Notes: generated by a model from the letters alone, not told the origin. DNA of 64,000 bases from an uncultured Bacteroidales bacterium (GCA_900316245.1 ONCE01000009.1:1-64000), one strand, 5' to 3'. Positions 18,401 through 26,168 are shown, numbered from the stretch's first letter. A program made the numbers and translations.

Positions 18401-18492
18401 GTAACCGGAACCGCCGGGGCAATTTCCGTCCCGGCGCCGGTGGCCCGCCCATGGGCGGTTTTGGCGGCGGCTTCGGCGGCGGTCGGCCCTAA
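15487..18492 (+). CDS. TonB-receptor-like outer-membrane beta-barrel protein, paralog 1
   Basis: Predicted outer-membrane barrel of 1001 aa. A Sec signal (MVKKLLLALAGLFTALSLSAQ) is followed by a carboxypeptidase-regulatory-like beta-sandwich (about 24-100), a plug-like segment containing NPIIIKKDTVEYNASSFKI and TIDGKTFFLDD, then a long barrel of the outer-membrane beta-barrel type with the conserved block FNDNSNIRLFYNGRSGQPS. Residues about 286-323 are strikingly rich in Gly and Met (NMMGAMMGGMMGRGG), and the tail is Gly-rich, ending GGFGGGFGGGRP. Substrate unknown; no SusD partner or lipoprotein accompanies it. The next gene is a full-length tandem paralog, showing local duplication. Calling it a transporter would be speculative. 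Confidence 0.82.
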   Translation: MVKKLLLALAGLFTALSLSAQNHKITLQLQDATTGEAVGFATVSATPAKGQAKYTLSGSDGKATIEKVRAGVYTLKAELLGYKPYEKVLELKADANLGVIKMEQDQEVLDAASVSAVGNPIIIKKDTVEYNASSFKISDDNMLVDLLKKLPGIEVAEDGSITSNGETIKKITIDGKTFFLDDPQLASSNLPAKLVEKVKVIKKKSEQAEFTGIDDGNDETIIDLTVQKSMMNGVFGNLTAGAGHDVPSANNSLNDWRFTGNGMVGRFASDSQISVIANGNNGAGGMGFSNFSGNMMGAMMGGMMGRGGFGGGSVGGFGGGAGITTSWMGGVNASLDLLDKKMEFASNYTYNGSNTNSLQDSYKETFQADGSSLISDTHSSNLQSTYGHRVGLRIDHKFSENTSLMIQPQFSFGGGNYLQQSVFQNWAGQMLDENLTNNGYTNNSGKNKNLQANGRALFRQRLGMPGRTLSLNVDWNISNNRMDGYNQSLTNTYIDGLMTSSVINQRIDQTTKQRSLGARLVYTEPLGNNFYLEGSYQINWSHNTTEKLVYNSGEPYDYYATQPFLMDNIFMNFKTEGETYDATYSNNVINRNLNQNIGVAFMYQDNGLRAQLGASAIPTNQYNLTNGKEYDPGTIWNFAPRAMLFYDFNDNSNIRLFYNGRSGQPSTSQLNPVMDNSNPMSMSLGNPYLTPYFTHNLRTELEFSNRATFFTARLNLSGGMNQNPITNANWYDEGHRQYSFPVNGKNTYNTNASIMVNSPIAKSNFSISNTLNVSYSMSSSFIGATSLDMKGFFKEDGNFDYEKFHEYYFEDNTDQWTKDFLANETRNLNLTENFRATYRSDNIEIIVGARTTFRKPWYTVQQAVSATWNNAVTGSFSWTLGQSGWEIRTDANYRWYNGYTTDQPSEFVWNASISKQILHKQATIALRANDILGQSRAQNIAITDNYYQETHNNTIGRYIMLTFTWRFGTFGGNRNRRGNFRPGAGGPPMGGFGGGFGGGRP

Positions 18493-18560
18493 TTGAAAAA
18501 ATCCATACGGTCGAGCCTTCCCAGGAGGTTCGGCCGCTTGCGTATGTCCCCGCAAAGTTG

Positions 18561-18568
18561 TATCTTTG
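18561..18568 (+). promoter_or_regulatory. Promoter -7 element of barrel paralog 2
   Basis: TATCTTTG matches the consensus, with TTG at 18538-18540 at a suitable -33 distance (20-bp spacer). The second paralog can therefore be transcribed independently of the first; the predicted leader is about 50 nt. Confidence 0.65.
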
Positions 18569-18603
18569 CGGACTTTAAAGCGAATGAGCCTTTCCATTGA
18601 GGC

Positions 18604-18623
18604 ATAGTTAGTTGAGTAACTAT
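18604..18623 (+). promoter_or_regulatory. Hairpin abutting the start codon of barrel paralog 2
   Basis: ATAGTTA (18604-18610) and TAACTAT (18617-18623) form a perfect 7-bp inverted repeat with a 6-nt loop, ending directly before the ATG at 18624. It could limit ribosome access; it is A/T-rich and may also be chance. Confidence 0.35.
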
Positions 18624-21602
18624 ATGGTTAGAAAAATACTAATGGCCGTAGCAGGCCTTCTGGTGACGTTTACCCTTAGCGCCCAGAATTACAAGATCAC
18701 GCTCGAGTTACAGGATGCCAGCACCGGTGAAGCCGTGGGCTTCGCCACCGTTTCGCTGACCCCGGAAAAAGGACAGGCCAAATATACCCTGTCCGGCAGC
18801 GACGGTAAAGCCACCCTGGAAAAAGTGCACGCCGGAAAGTACACCCTCAAGGCCGAACTGATGGGTTACCTCCCGCACGAGCAGAAGCTGGACCTGAGGG
18901 CCGATGCCAACCTGGGCATCATCAAGCTGGAACTGGACCAGGAAGTCCTGGATGCCGCTTCCGTCAGCGCCGTGGGTAATCCCATCATCATCAAGAAAGA
19001 TACGGTAGAGTACAACGCCTCCTCCTTCAAGATCTCGGACGACAACATGCTGGAAGACCTCCTCAAGAAACTCCCCGGCGTGGAAGTGAACGAGGACGGA
19101 TCCATCACCGCCAACGGGGAAACCATCACCAAGATTACCATCGACGGCAAGACCTTCTTCCTGGACGACCCTGAACTGGCCTCCAAGAACATCCCCGCCA
19201 AGCTCATTGAGAAGGTAAAGGTGGTCAAGAAGAAGAGCGAGCAGGCCGAATTCACCGGCATCGACGACGGTGAAGACGAGACCGTCATCGACCTCAGTGT
19301 CCAGAAGGGCATGATGAACGGCCTGTTTGGCAACCTTATGGCCGGCGGCGGTCACGACCTCCCCACCAAGGGCAAGGTTGGCGCCATGAACGACTGGCGC
19401 TGGCAGGGTTCCTTCATGGGCGGCCGCTTCTCCGAAGGCAACCAGATCAGCATCATCGCCAACGCCAACAACACCAACAACCGCGGCTTCAACGACCTGT
19501 CCGGCAATATGATGGGTAATATGATGGGCGGCGGTGGCGGCTTTGGCAACGGAAACGGCATCAACACCACCTGGATGGGCGGTATCAACGCCAACTTCGA
19601 CCTCTTTGACAACAAGATGCAGCTGGGAGGCAACTACCTGTACAACGGTTCCATCCGCGACGCCCTGCAGACCAGTTACAAGGAAACCTACCGTGAGGAC
19701 GGTTCCACCCTCATCTCCAATACGGAAAGCAGCAACCACCGTTTCACGGACGGACACCGCTTCGGTATGCGCCTGGAGCACAAGTTCTCCGACAAGACCT
19801 CCATCCTCTTCCAGCCTCAGTTCAACTTTGGCCGGGGATTTTACACGCAGCAGAGCATCTTTGACACGGACACCCGTGACAAGGACGGCAATCTCTCCCC
19901 CACCAACGACGGTTTCACCAACAACGACGGCCACAACAACAACTGGAGCACCAACGGCTTTATGCTGCTGCGCCAGCGTCTGGGCATCCCGGGCCGTACC
20001 ATCTCCGTGAACGCCACCTGGCGTCTGTCCAACAACAAGATGGACGGCTACAACCAGTCCTTCACCAACTCGGATTACGACGAAACGGGAATCCCCACCA
20101 CCGCCCGCATCATCAACCAACGCGTGGACCAGAGCAGCAAGCAGCGCAACGTGGGCGCCCGTCTGGTATACACCGAGCCCCTGGGCGGCAACTTCTACCT
20201 GGAAGGCAGCTACAACGTGAACTACTCCCAGTCCGAGACCGAGAAGATTGTGTACAACAGCGGCGCCTTCGACTGGAGCGGAATCGACTTTGTGATGGGG
20301 ATGGACGCCCTTCCCTACAACCCCAGCGGGGAAACCAAGGACGAGACCAACTCCAACAACGTAATCAACCGCAACCTGAACCAGAACATCGGCCTGGCCG
20401 TGATGTATCAGGAAGAATCCATCCGCGCCCAACTGGGTGCATCGGCCCTTCCTACCAATACTTATAACTATACCAACGGTAAAGAGTACAAGGACAATCG
20501 CTGGAACTTCTCGCCCCGCGCGATGCTGTTCTACGATTTCAACGACAACTCCAACGTCCGTTTCTTCTACAACGGCCGCAGCGCCCAGCCTTCCACCAGC
20601 CAGTTGAACCCGGTGATGGACAACTCCAACCCGCTGAGCCTGCGCCTGGGTAACCCTTACCTGACGCCTTACTTCAGCCACAACTTCCGCAACGAGTGGG
20701 AGATTTCCAACAAGGAGACCTTCTTCACCCTGCGCGTGAACCTGCGGGGCGGTCTTACCCAGAACCCCATCACCAACGCCAACTGGTACGACAACAACGG
20801 CCGTCAGTATTCCTTCCCGGTGAACGGTCACAACACTTACAATGCCGGCGCCCGCATTTCCCTGAACGCCCCCATTGCCAAGTCCAACTTCTCCATCTCC
20901 AATATGGCCAACGTGAACTACTCCAAGAGCGGCAGTTTCGTGGGCAAGACCGATCTGGATATGAGTCCCTATCTCTCCGACGAGAGCTTCGACTACGAGA
21001 AATTCCACAAGGACTACTTTGAGGGAGACGGCAAGCTCTGGGAAGACAACTTCATTGACAACAGCACCCGCAACCTGAGCGTGATGGAACGCTTCGGCCT
21101 CACTTACCGTTCCGACTATCTGGAAATCCAGGGCAACATCATGACCCGGATGAGCAAGCCTTGGTACACCGTGCAGGAGCAGGTGGCTGCCACCTGGAAC
21201 AACTCCGTGCGCGGCTCCATCAAGTGGACCATCGGTGAAAGCGGCGTGGAAATCAGCACCGACGCCAACTACCGCTGGTACAACGGTTACACCACCGCCC
21301 AGGAGCCTCAGCTGGTATGGAATGCCAAACTGGCCGTTCCTATGTTCCAGCGCCAGGCTACCCTTTCGCTCAACGCCTACGACATCCTGGACCAGGCCCG
21401 GAACCTGCAGGTGTCCATCACCGACAACTACTATCAGGAGACCCGCAACAATACCCTGGGCCGATACCTGATGCTTTCCTTCACCTGGCGCTTCGGTAAC
21501 TTCGGCGGCCAGCGCGGAGGACGCCGGATGGGTCCCGGAATGGGTGGTCCCGGCGGTTTCCGTCCCCCGATGGGCGGCGGCTTCCGTGGAGGTCGATTCT
21601 AA
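18624..21602 (+). CDS. TonB-receptor-like outer-membrane beta-barrel protein, paralog 2
   Basis: A 992-aa tandem paralog of the preceding gene with the same order: signal peptide (MVRKILMAVAGLLVTFTLSAQ), regulatory-like beta-sandwich, plug-like segment (NPIIIKKDTVEYNASSFKI is identical), barrel with FNDNSNVRFFYNGRSAQPS, and a Gly-rich tail ending GGFRGGRF. The ATG at 18624 is preferred to an upstream TTG at 18612 because it aligns with the start of paralog 1. The Gly/Met-rich segment (about 285-314, NMMGNMMGGGGG) is shorter than in paralog 1. Its own promoter and a strong downstream terminator mark it as the end of the cluster. Function unknown. Confidence 0.82.
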   Translation: MVRKILMAVAGLLVTFTLSAQNYKITLELQDASTGEAVGFATVSLTPEKGQAKYTLSGSDGKATLEKVHAGKYTLKAELMGYLPHEQKLDLRADANLGIIKLELDQEVLDAASVSAVGNPIIIKKDTVEYNASSFKISDDNMLEDLLKKLPGVEVNEDGSITANGETITKITIDGKTFFLDDPELASKNIPAKLIEKVKVVKKKSEQAEFTGIDDGEDETVIDLSVQKGMMNGLFGNLMAGGGHDLPTKGKVGAMNDWRWQGSFMGGRFSEGNQISIIANANNTNNRGFNDLSGNMMGNMMGGGGGFGNGNGINTTWMGGINANFDLFDNKMQLGGNYLYNGSIRDALQTSYKETYREDGSTLISNTESSNHRFTDGHRFGMRLEHKFSDKTSILFQPQFNFGRGFYTQQSIFDTDTRDKDGNLSPTNDGFTNNDGHNNNWSTNGFMLLRQRLGIPGRTISVNATWRLSNNKMDGYNQSFTNSDYDETGIPTTARIINQRVDQSSKQRNVGARLVYTEPLGGNFYLEGSYNVNYSQSETEKIVYNSGAFDWSGIDFVMGMDALPYNPSGETKDETNSNNVINRNLNQNIGLAVMYQEESIRAQLGASALPTNTYNYTNGKEYKDNRWNFSPRAMLFYDFNDNSNVRFFYNGRSAQPSTSQLNPVMDNSNPLSLRLGNPYLTPYFSHNFRNEWEISNKETFFTLRVNLRGGLTQNPITNANWYDNNGRQYSFPVNGHNTYNAGARISLNAPIAKSNFSISNMANVNYSKSGSFVGKTDLDMSPYLSDESFDYEKFHKDYFEGDGKLWEDNFIDNSTRNLSVMERFGLTYRSDYLEIQGNIMTRMSKPWYTVQEQVAATWNNSVRGSIKWTIGESGVEISTDANYRWYNGYTTAQEPQLVWNAKLAVPMFQRQATLSLNAYDILDQARNLQVSITDNYYQETRNNTLGRYLMLSFTWRFGNFGGQRGGRRMGPGMGGPGGFRPPMGGGFRGGRF

Positions 21603-21631
21603 TCGATTGACTAATAGTTAGATATACGAAC

Positions 21632-21660
21632 AGGGGTGCACCTACAGGTGCACCCCTTTG
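21632..21660 (+). terminator. Rho-independent terminator after barrel paralog 2
   Basis: AGGGGTGCACCT (21632-21643) pairs perfectly with AGGTGCACCCCT (21646-21657), followed by a short T tract. A GC-rich stem 30 bases after the stop codon. Confidence 0.8.
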
Positions 21661-21686
21661 TGTGTAAGTGTCTGTCTTTCAGAGAT

Positions 21687-22394
21687 CTAGTTCCACGGGG
21701 CCAGAGACATGAATTGAGCCATGCCTTTGGTGGCGACGTCCTGGATGAAGGTTACCCGGGGATCCGCCAGCGGGACCGACTTGGGATCTATCACATAGAT
21801 GGGGCATCCGTTGGGAGCGTAGCGATAGAGGCCGGCGGCCGGATAGACCTGCAGCGAGGAGCCCACGATGAGCAGCACATCGGCCTTTTCTACCAGGTTG
21901 ATGGCTTTTTCTATATTGGGCACGGCTTCTCCGAAAAAGACAATGTGCGGACGCAGCTGGCTGCCGTTAGGGGCCAGGTCCCCCAATACTACGGGCCGAT
22001 AGCCTACGTCAATGACCTCCGCCTCGGAGGCGGTGCGGTCATAGATGCCGTTCTCGGGACGGACCTTGGTAAGTTCTCCGTGCAGGTGCAGCACCCGGGT
22101 GGAACCGGCCCGCTCGTGCAGGTTGTCCACGTTCTGGGTAATCACATCTACATTATAGTCTTTTTCCAGGCCGGCAATGGCCTCGTGGGCGGCGTTGGGC
22201 TTGGCTTCCTTGAGCTGGGCCCGGCGCTGGTTGTAGAAATCCAGCACCAACTGGCGGTTGCGGTACCAGCCCTCGATGGAAGCCACGTCGTTTACGTCGT
22301 ACTGCTCCCACAGGCCTCCCGTATCGCGGAAAGTGGCAAAGCCGCTCTCGGCCGAAACGCCGGCTCCGGTCAATACTACTATATGCTTTTTCAT
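21687..22394 (-). CDS. NAD-dependent protein deacylase, class III sirtuin (CobB/Sir5-like)
   Basis: Cytoplasmic sirtuin of 235 aa removing acyl groups from lysines using NAD. Motifs: TGAGVSAESGFATFRD (residues 9-24), ITQNVDNLHERAG (85-97) and HLHGEL with catalytic His105. Tyr54-x-x-Arg57 (FYNQRR) is the pair that recognises succinyl/malonyl-lysine in CobB and SIRT5, so desuccinylase activity is likely. The region after HLHGEL contains no cysteine, so the usual four-Cys zinc site is absent. Its ATG overlaps the stop of the upstream ATPase gene (ATGA), so it is the last gene of a tightly coupled three-gene operon. Confidence 0.9.
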   Translation of the reverse strand: MKKHIVVLTGAGVSAESGFATFRDTGGLWEQYDVNDVASIEGWYRNRQLVLDFYNQRRAQLKEAKPNAAHEAIAGLEKDYNVDVITQNVDNLHERAGSTRVLHLHGELTKVRPENGIYDRTASEAEVIDVGYRPVVLGDLAPNGSQLRPHIVFFGEAVPNIEKAINLVEKADVLLIVGSSLQVYPAAGLYRYAPNGCPIYVIDPKSVPLADPRVTFIQDVATKGMAQFMSLAPWN

Positions 22395-23545
22395 ACTTCC
22401 TTGATTTCAAAGAAATACTTCTTGATCCAGTACTCGAAGAGCGGATCTATGATCTGGGGGTTGTCGTTCTCGTCAAACTGGAGGACTTCCTTCTTCATCA
22501 GGGCGTCCTTGACGCGCTTCACATTGGCCGAAGAATTGAGTCCGTACTTTCGGATGACATCGGCCGCACTGAAGCGGACCACGCCGTCCACCGTGGCGCG
22601 CAGGAAGTTCACCTGATGGGTGGTGAGGTCTTCCATAATGGCGTTGAAACGGGGTTCGTGGATAGAGACCAGCGTACCCAGGGCCTCCACCAGCGCCTGC
22701 TCTACGATATAACCCTTGCTCATAGCATCGCAGATGGCCACAAAATGGTTGATGTACCAAAGATGGCCCCGGAACAGGCGGCAGGCACCCTGCAGGAGTT
22801 CCTTTTCCACCACTTTACCGGCAGACAGGAAGCCCTTGTGCACGTGGTCGGCCATTTCCCGCTCGTCTACCGGCGAGAGGCGGACCCTCTCCAGCAGCCG
22901 GTGGAAGAGCATACTGCTCTGGAAGATGCTTTTCATCGCATTGACGCCGGAGCCGCAGATGACCCAGGAGAAGAGTTTGTTGTCCTGCAGTTCCCGCATA
23001 CAGGCATCCATAGGACGCAGGATCACATCGGGATTCTCCAGGTTGAGCAGGCTCTGGAACTCGTCCACGATGAGGATGAGGCGCACGCCCTTGTCCTGTG
23101 CCAGGATGTAGGGGAAGCGGATCATGGCCCGCACGTCGGATTCGTCCAGGTCCCAGTTCAGGGAGAGGATCTTGTCCTCGTCCGTATAGGCGCTGGGGTC
23201 AAAGACAAAGTGACTGCCCCCCAGGAACTTTTCCACAAGGGCGGCATACTCCGTGGGAGAAGAAGCCACCATCCGGAGCACGGTATTGCCCAGGCGGAGG
23301 AGGAAGGCTTCGGGCGTACGGATGTTCAGGGCCGAAAACTGGCCTACGGTGAACACCTTGCCCGACATTCTCATCGAGAACAGCGCCTGCTGCACCAGCG
23401 AAGTCTTGCCGGTCTTGGGCGGTTCTGCCAGCAGCACGTTTTCCCCCTGTCCCAGGAGGTTCCCCATCAGGGTGACATCGGCCCTTCTTCCTACGAAGTT
23501 CTTGCCGGTGACGTACTGCGAATAAGGGAAAGGGGTATCAATCAT
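22391..23545 (-). CDS. AAA/ORC-like P-loop ATPase with C-terminal winged-helix-like domain
   Basis: A 384-aa cytoplasmic ATPase. It begins TGKNFVGRRADV, the entry motif of ORC/STAND-type ATPases, followed by Walker A (EPPKTGKTS, about 38-46), Walker B (RLILIVDEFQSLL, about 148-160) and the sensor-1-like FSWVICGSGV. The C-terminal 90 residues (VNFLRATVDGVVRFSAADVIRKYGLNSS) look like a winged helix. Relatives are often annotated simply as ATP-binding proteins. Start and stop overlap both neighbours by 4 bp, implying coordinated translation with the EF-hand-like membrane protein and the sirtuin. The target of the ATPase is unknown. Confidence 0.8.
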   Translation of the reverse strand: MIDTPFPYSQYVTGKNFVGRRADVTLMGNLLGQGENVLLAEPPKTGKTSLVQQALFSMRMSGKVFTVGQFSALNIRTPEAFLLRLGNTVLRMVASSPTEYAALVEKFLGGSHFVFDPSAYTDEDKILSLNWDLDESDVRAMIRFPYILAQDKGVRLILIVDEFQSLLNLENPDVILRPMDACMRELQDNKLFSWVICGSGVNAMKSIFQSSMLFHRLLERVRLSPVDEREMADHVHKGFLSAGKVVEKELLQGACRLFRGHLWYINHFVAICDAMSKGYIVEQALVEALGTLVSIHEPRFNAIMEDLTTHQVNFLRATVDGVVRFSAADVIRKYGLNSSANVKRVKDALMKKEVLQFDENDNPQIIDPLFEYWIKKYFFEIKEV

Positions 23546-25758
23546 TCTTCTACGGTTTCAGGGGTCTCAACAACGGGCTCTGCTGCAGCGGGGGCTTCCT
23601 CCACCTGCTCCTGCGGAGCTTCCGGCTGGGCTTCAGCCTTCTTGAAGCACTTGCCGCTGGACAGGCACCAGTATACGCAACCGGCTACCACCAGGCAGAT
23701 CACAATGCCACAGAACCATCTCCAGAAGCGCTTCTTGCGGGCGGCGGAATCCACAGCGGTGAGCTTGGGGAACTTGGCCAGCGAGGTGAGCGTCTTTCCG
23801 AATCTCACATTCACCAGGGACTTGGCGTTGATGGCCCAGCCATTGGCGTTGAGGACCGGGCCCAGGTCACGCTTGCGGAGTTTTCTCCAGGCAATGAACA
23901 TAGACGGGCCGGAAATGAGGAGGAGGATGCCCACAATCACCAGCAGCAGCTCCCAGATCTTGAGGCGGGCGGCGCCCTGGACTACAGCTACCAGGAACTG
24001 GCCGATAAAGCCTATGGCCATGCCGATGGCGGCAAAGATACCGGCGAACTTGGCAATGTCAAAGCTGGAGGTGGCAGACTTGGCGGCTTCCTTTCCGTCT
24101 CCTTCCAGCTTGGTGGAAGTGGCCGTATCGGCCTTGTCGGTGAGGTCGGAGAGGGACTTTTCGTTCTTCTCCGCCGCGCTCTTGTCTATCTTGTCGCTGA
24201 TCATCCGGGCCACCTTCTTGTAAGGGGACCAGAAGGCCTGGCGCACGGAGATGGGATTGTCCACGATGGCGATGACCTTGGCGGTGTAGTCGTTGCCGTC
24301 TCGGTCGTAGAAGACGGCGTTCTTGCCCTCGCGCAGGCCGTCCACGTCTCCGTCCGTGAGCACGGCGGCAATGTTGAAACTCTTGCCCAGTTTCTCACTG
24401 GTGCAGGTGCAGTACAGGATGTACATACCGCTGAGCGAGGAGATTTCCGGGGAAGGACCGTCTACCTTGATGCAGAGGTCCGTGCTGCGCTGGTCTATGA
24501 ACAGGCGGCCGGCCTGGAACATAGCCTTCTTGTCCTTGGCATAGAAATCGGACAGGACCACATAGTTGTTGAGGAAGCGGTAGAAGTACTTCTCCAGGCG
24601 CAGGACCTTGTCCACTTCTTCGATGGAAAGGGCGTTGGCTTCTTCGGCCTTGTCCTTTTCGATGAGTTCCAGCAGGGCGGCTTTCTTGTCTTCCTTGAGG
24701 ATGGCCTTCACGGCATCCAGGCCCAGGGCTTCCACCTCTGCGCCCTTCTTCTCGGCCAGCCAGGCGGTGTAGGGAGCAAACTGGGAGCACAGGGTGGCCC
24801 AGTCTGCCTCGGTGATCTGGTCTTTCTTCCAGCCGGTGAGTTCCACCAGGGCATCCACGGCGGCCTTCCAGGCGGGGTTCACGGACTTGATGTCCAGCAC
24901 GCAGTCTGCGGTGGGCTTGGCCAGCGGCTGCTGGGCAATCTCCTCGGAAGCGGAGGCCAGGGAGCCCTCGATGGCGGCAATCTTGTCCACGTTCACATCT
25001 ACGGCCGCAGCGGTGGCGGCATCGAAGCCGATGAGCTTGCAGCGCATGAAATAGTCTGCCATCTTGTCTTCCAGGGCCTTGACGGCTGCGTAGGCGTCTG
25101 CGGTCTTGTCTCCGAAGGCAAAGACCTCCTTGGTGGCGTCTTTCTGCCACTGGGCATAGTCTGCGCAGGCGGCGTAGAAGGCGTCGATATGCTCTGCGGT
25201 AATGCCGGGAACGCCGCTGCGGTCCACGGCCGAGGCAATGCCGGCAATGGTCTCGATGAGTTTGGAAGTGGCTTCATCGGAAGCGCTGGCGGGGGTAATG
25301 ATGCCATCTCCGTTGAACTGCGTACCGGCAAAGATGCGTACGTTGTCGGACGTATCTTCCAGGGAGATGGAGTCCTTCTTGATGCCCAGGTTGTTCAGGA
25401 TTTGACGGGCCGAAGACTGCAGGCGGGCCCCTACGGGATCCTCTGCATTGAAGTCATCCAGCTGAAGGGTATCGCTTTCCTTGAGGAGGATGTCAGGGTC
25501 CTTGAGGATGCTGGTGATCCACTTGGCGGTGGCGATTACCTCGTCTACGCGAATCTTGCCATCTGCGTCTACATCGATGTATCCCAGACAGGCAGGGTCA
25601 AATTCCAGGTTCTTGACGGGGCAGCTCAGGACCGTCCACATCTTGCGGTCCAACTCTCCCAGATGACGGATGTCTTCTCCGCTCTGAATCTTGACGCGGA
25701 CCGTTCCTCCAACCGGGGCGAAGGTCCAGGGATAGGTGTTTTTGGCAGGCTTTTTCAT
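23542..25758 (-). CDS. Large EF-hand-like membrane protein of unknown function
   Basis: A 738-aa protein without a signal peptide. Two Ca-binding-like loops are visible: DVDADGKIRVDE (about 60-71) and FNGDGIITP (about 145-153). The middle (150-550) is Ala/Lys/Glu-rich and helical with no recognised domain. Three hydrophobic segments follow: about 566-592 (FAGIFAAIGMAIGFIGQF), 598-622 (LLLVIVGILLLISGPSMF) and 674-696 (FCGIVICLVVAGCVYW). The tail is rich in Glu, Pro and Ala. The long soluble N-terminus is therefore probably cytoplasmic. It is the first gene of the operon with the ATPase and sirtuin and is transcribed divergently from rpsU. I do not assign a function. Confidence 0.75.
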   Translation of the reverse strand: MKKPAKNTYPWTFAPVGGTVRVKIQSGEDIRHLGELDRKMWTVLSCPVKNLEFDPACLGYIDVDADGKIRVDEVIATAKWITSILKDPDILLKESDTLQLDDFNAEDPVGARLQSSARQILNNLGIKKDSISLEDTSDNVRIFAGTQFNGDGIITPASASDEATSKLIETIAGIASAVDRSGVPGITAEHIDAFYAACADYAQWQKDATKEVFAFGDKTADAYAAVKALEDKMADYFMRCKLIGFDAATAAAVDVNVDKIAAIEGSLASASEEIAQQPLAKPTADCVLDIKSVNPAWKAAVDALVELTGWKKDQITEADWATLCSQFAPYTAWLAEKKGAEVEALGLDAVKAILKEDKKAALLELIEKDKAEEANALSIEEVDKVLRLEKYFYRFLNNYVVLSDFYAKDKKAMFQAGRLFIDQRSTDLCIKVDGPSPEISSLSGMYILYCTCTSEKLGKSFNIAAVLTDGDVDGLREGKNAVFYDRDGNDYTAKVIAIVDNPISVRQAFWSPYKKVARMISDKIDKSAAEKNEKSLSDLTDKADTATSTKLEGDGKEAAKSATSSFDIAKFAGIFAAIGMAIGFIGQFLVAVVQGAARLKIWELLLVIVGILLLISGPSMFIAWRKLRKRDLGPVLNANGWAINAKSLVNVRFGKTLTSLAKFPKLTAVDSAARKKRFWRWFCGIVICLVVAGCVYWCLSSGKCFKKAEAQPEAPQEQVEEAPAAAEPVVETPETVEE

Positions 25759-25803
25759 ATGGCTTTTAGTTTAGTATTCAAGTCTATAACAATTGTGTTA
25801 CCA

Positions 25804-25836
25804 CAAATATAATAAATAATTTTGTCCGTTGTCAAA
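25804..25836 (-). promoter_or_regulatory. Promoter of the EF-hand/ATPase/sirtuin operon
   Basis: On the minus strand TATATTTG (25804-25811) matches the -7 element and TTTG (25833-25836) lies 21 bp upstream as -33. It interleaves with the opposing rpsU promoter. Confidence 0.65.
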
Positions 25837-25851
25837 AATTTTCTAACTTTG
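25821..25851 (+). promoter_or_regulatory. Promoter of rpsU
   Basis: TTTG (25821-25824) and TAACTTTG (25844-25851) with a 19-bp spacer form a near-ideal Bacteroidota promoter, the best in the window. Confidence 0.8.
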
Positions 25852-25867
25852 CAGCCCAATTGAAAAA

Positions 25868-25877
25868 AAAGGAGGTG
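25868..25877 (+). promoter_or_regulatory. Exceptionally strong Shine-Dalgarno of rpsU
   Basis: AAAGGAGGTG is complementary over ten bases to the 16S rRNA 3' tail and is placed 7 nt before the ATG. Other starts in this window lack such a site. In Flavobacterium, bS21 helps occlude the anti-Shine-Dalgarno and rpsU keeps a strong site that allows autoregulation; the same is inferred here. Confidence 0.85.
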
Positions 25878-25884
25878 TAAAAGC

Positions 25885-26079
25885 ATGATCATCGTTCCCA
25901 TCAAAGAAGGCGAAAACATCGAGAGAGCCCTGAAAAAGTTCAAGCGTAAGTTCGAAAAGACCGGCGCTGTCCGCGAGATGCGCGCCCGCAAAAACTTCGA
26001 GAAGCCTTCCGTGAAGAAGCGCATGGCGCTCCAGAAGGCTATCTATGTTCAGCAGCTTCGTCTTCAGGAGGAGCAGTAA
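25885..26079 (+). CDS. rpsU: 30S ribosomal protein S21
   Basis: Small-subunit protein of 64 aa near the 16S rRNA 3' end. The sequence MIIVPIKEGENIERALKKF followed by an Arg/Lys-rich helix is typical bS21, and length is normal. The start codon is fixed by a perfect Shine-Dalgarno, unusual for this phylum. A strong promoter lies just upstream and an intrinsic terminator just downstream, so it is transcribed alone. Confidence 0.97.
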   Translation: MIIVPIKEGENIERALKKFKRKFEKTGAVREMRARKNFEKPSVKKRMALQKAIYVQQLRLQEEQ

Positions 26080-26103
26080 GCTTTTTACGCAACCTTACAT
26101 TAT

Positions 26104-26131
26104 AAAAACCAGCCTTCGGGTTGGTTTTTTT
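26104..26131 (+). terminator. Rho-independent terminator of rpsU
   Basis: AACCAGCC (26107-26114), a TTCG tetraloop, GGTTGGTT (26119-26126) with one G-U pair, and a run of T to 26131. Confidence 0.88.
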
Positions 26132-26168
26132 GATTTTGGGACCTTGGTTCTATTTCGCCGTTTTTTGT

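Noticed and set aside
14791-18597. An open frame of 1268 codons on the minus strand
   Set aside because: Antisense to ruvC and the first barrel gene, both well supported by motifs; low-complexity Gly/Val composition.
21687-23545. SIR2-based antiphage defence system
   Set aside because: The sirtuin has all deacylase motifs and the succinyl-lysine pair of CobB, unlike defence NADases, and no HerA-like or effector partner is present.
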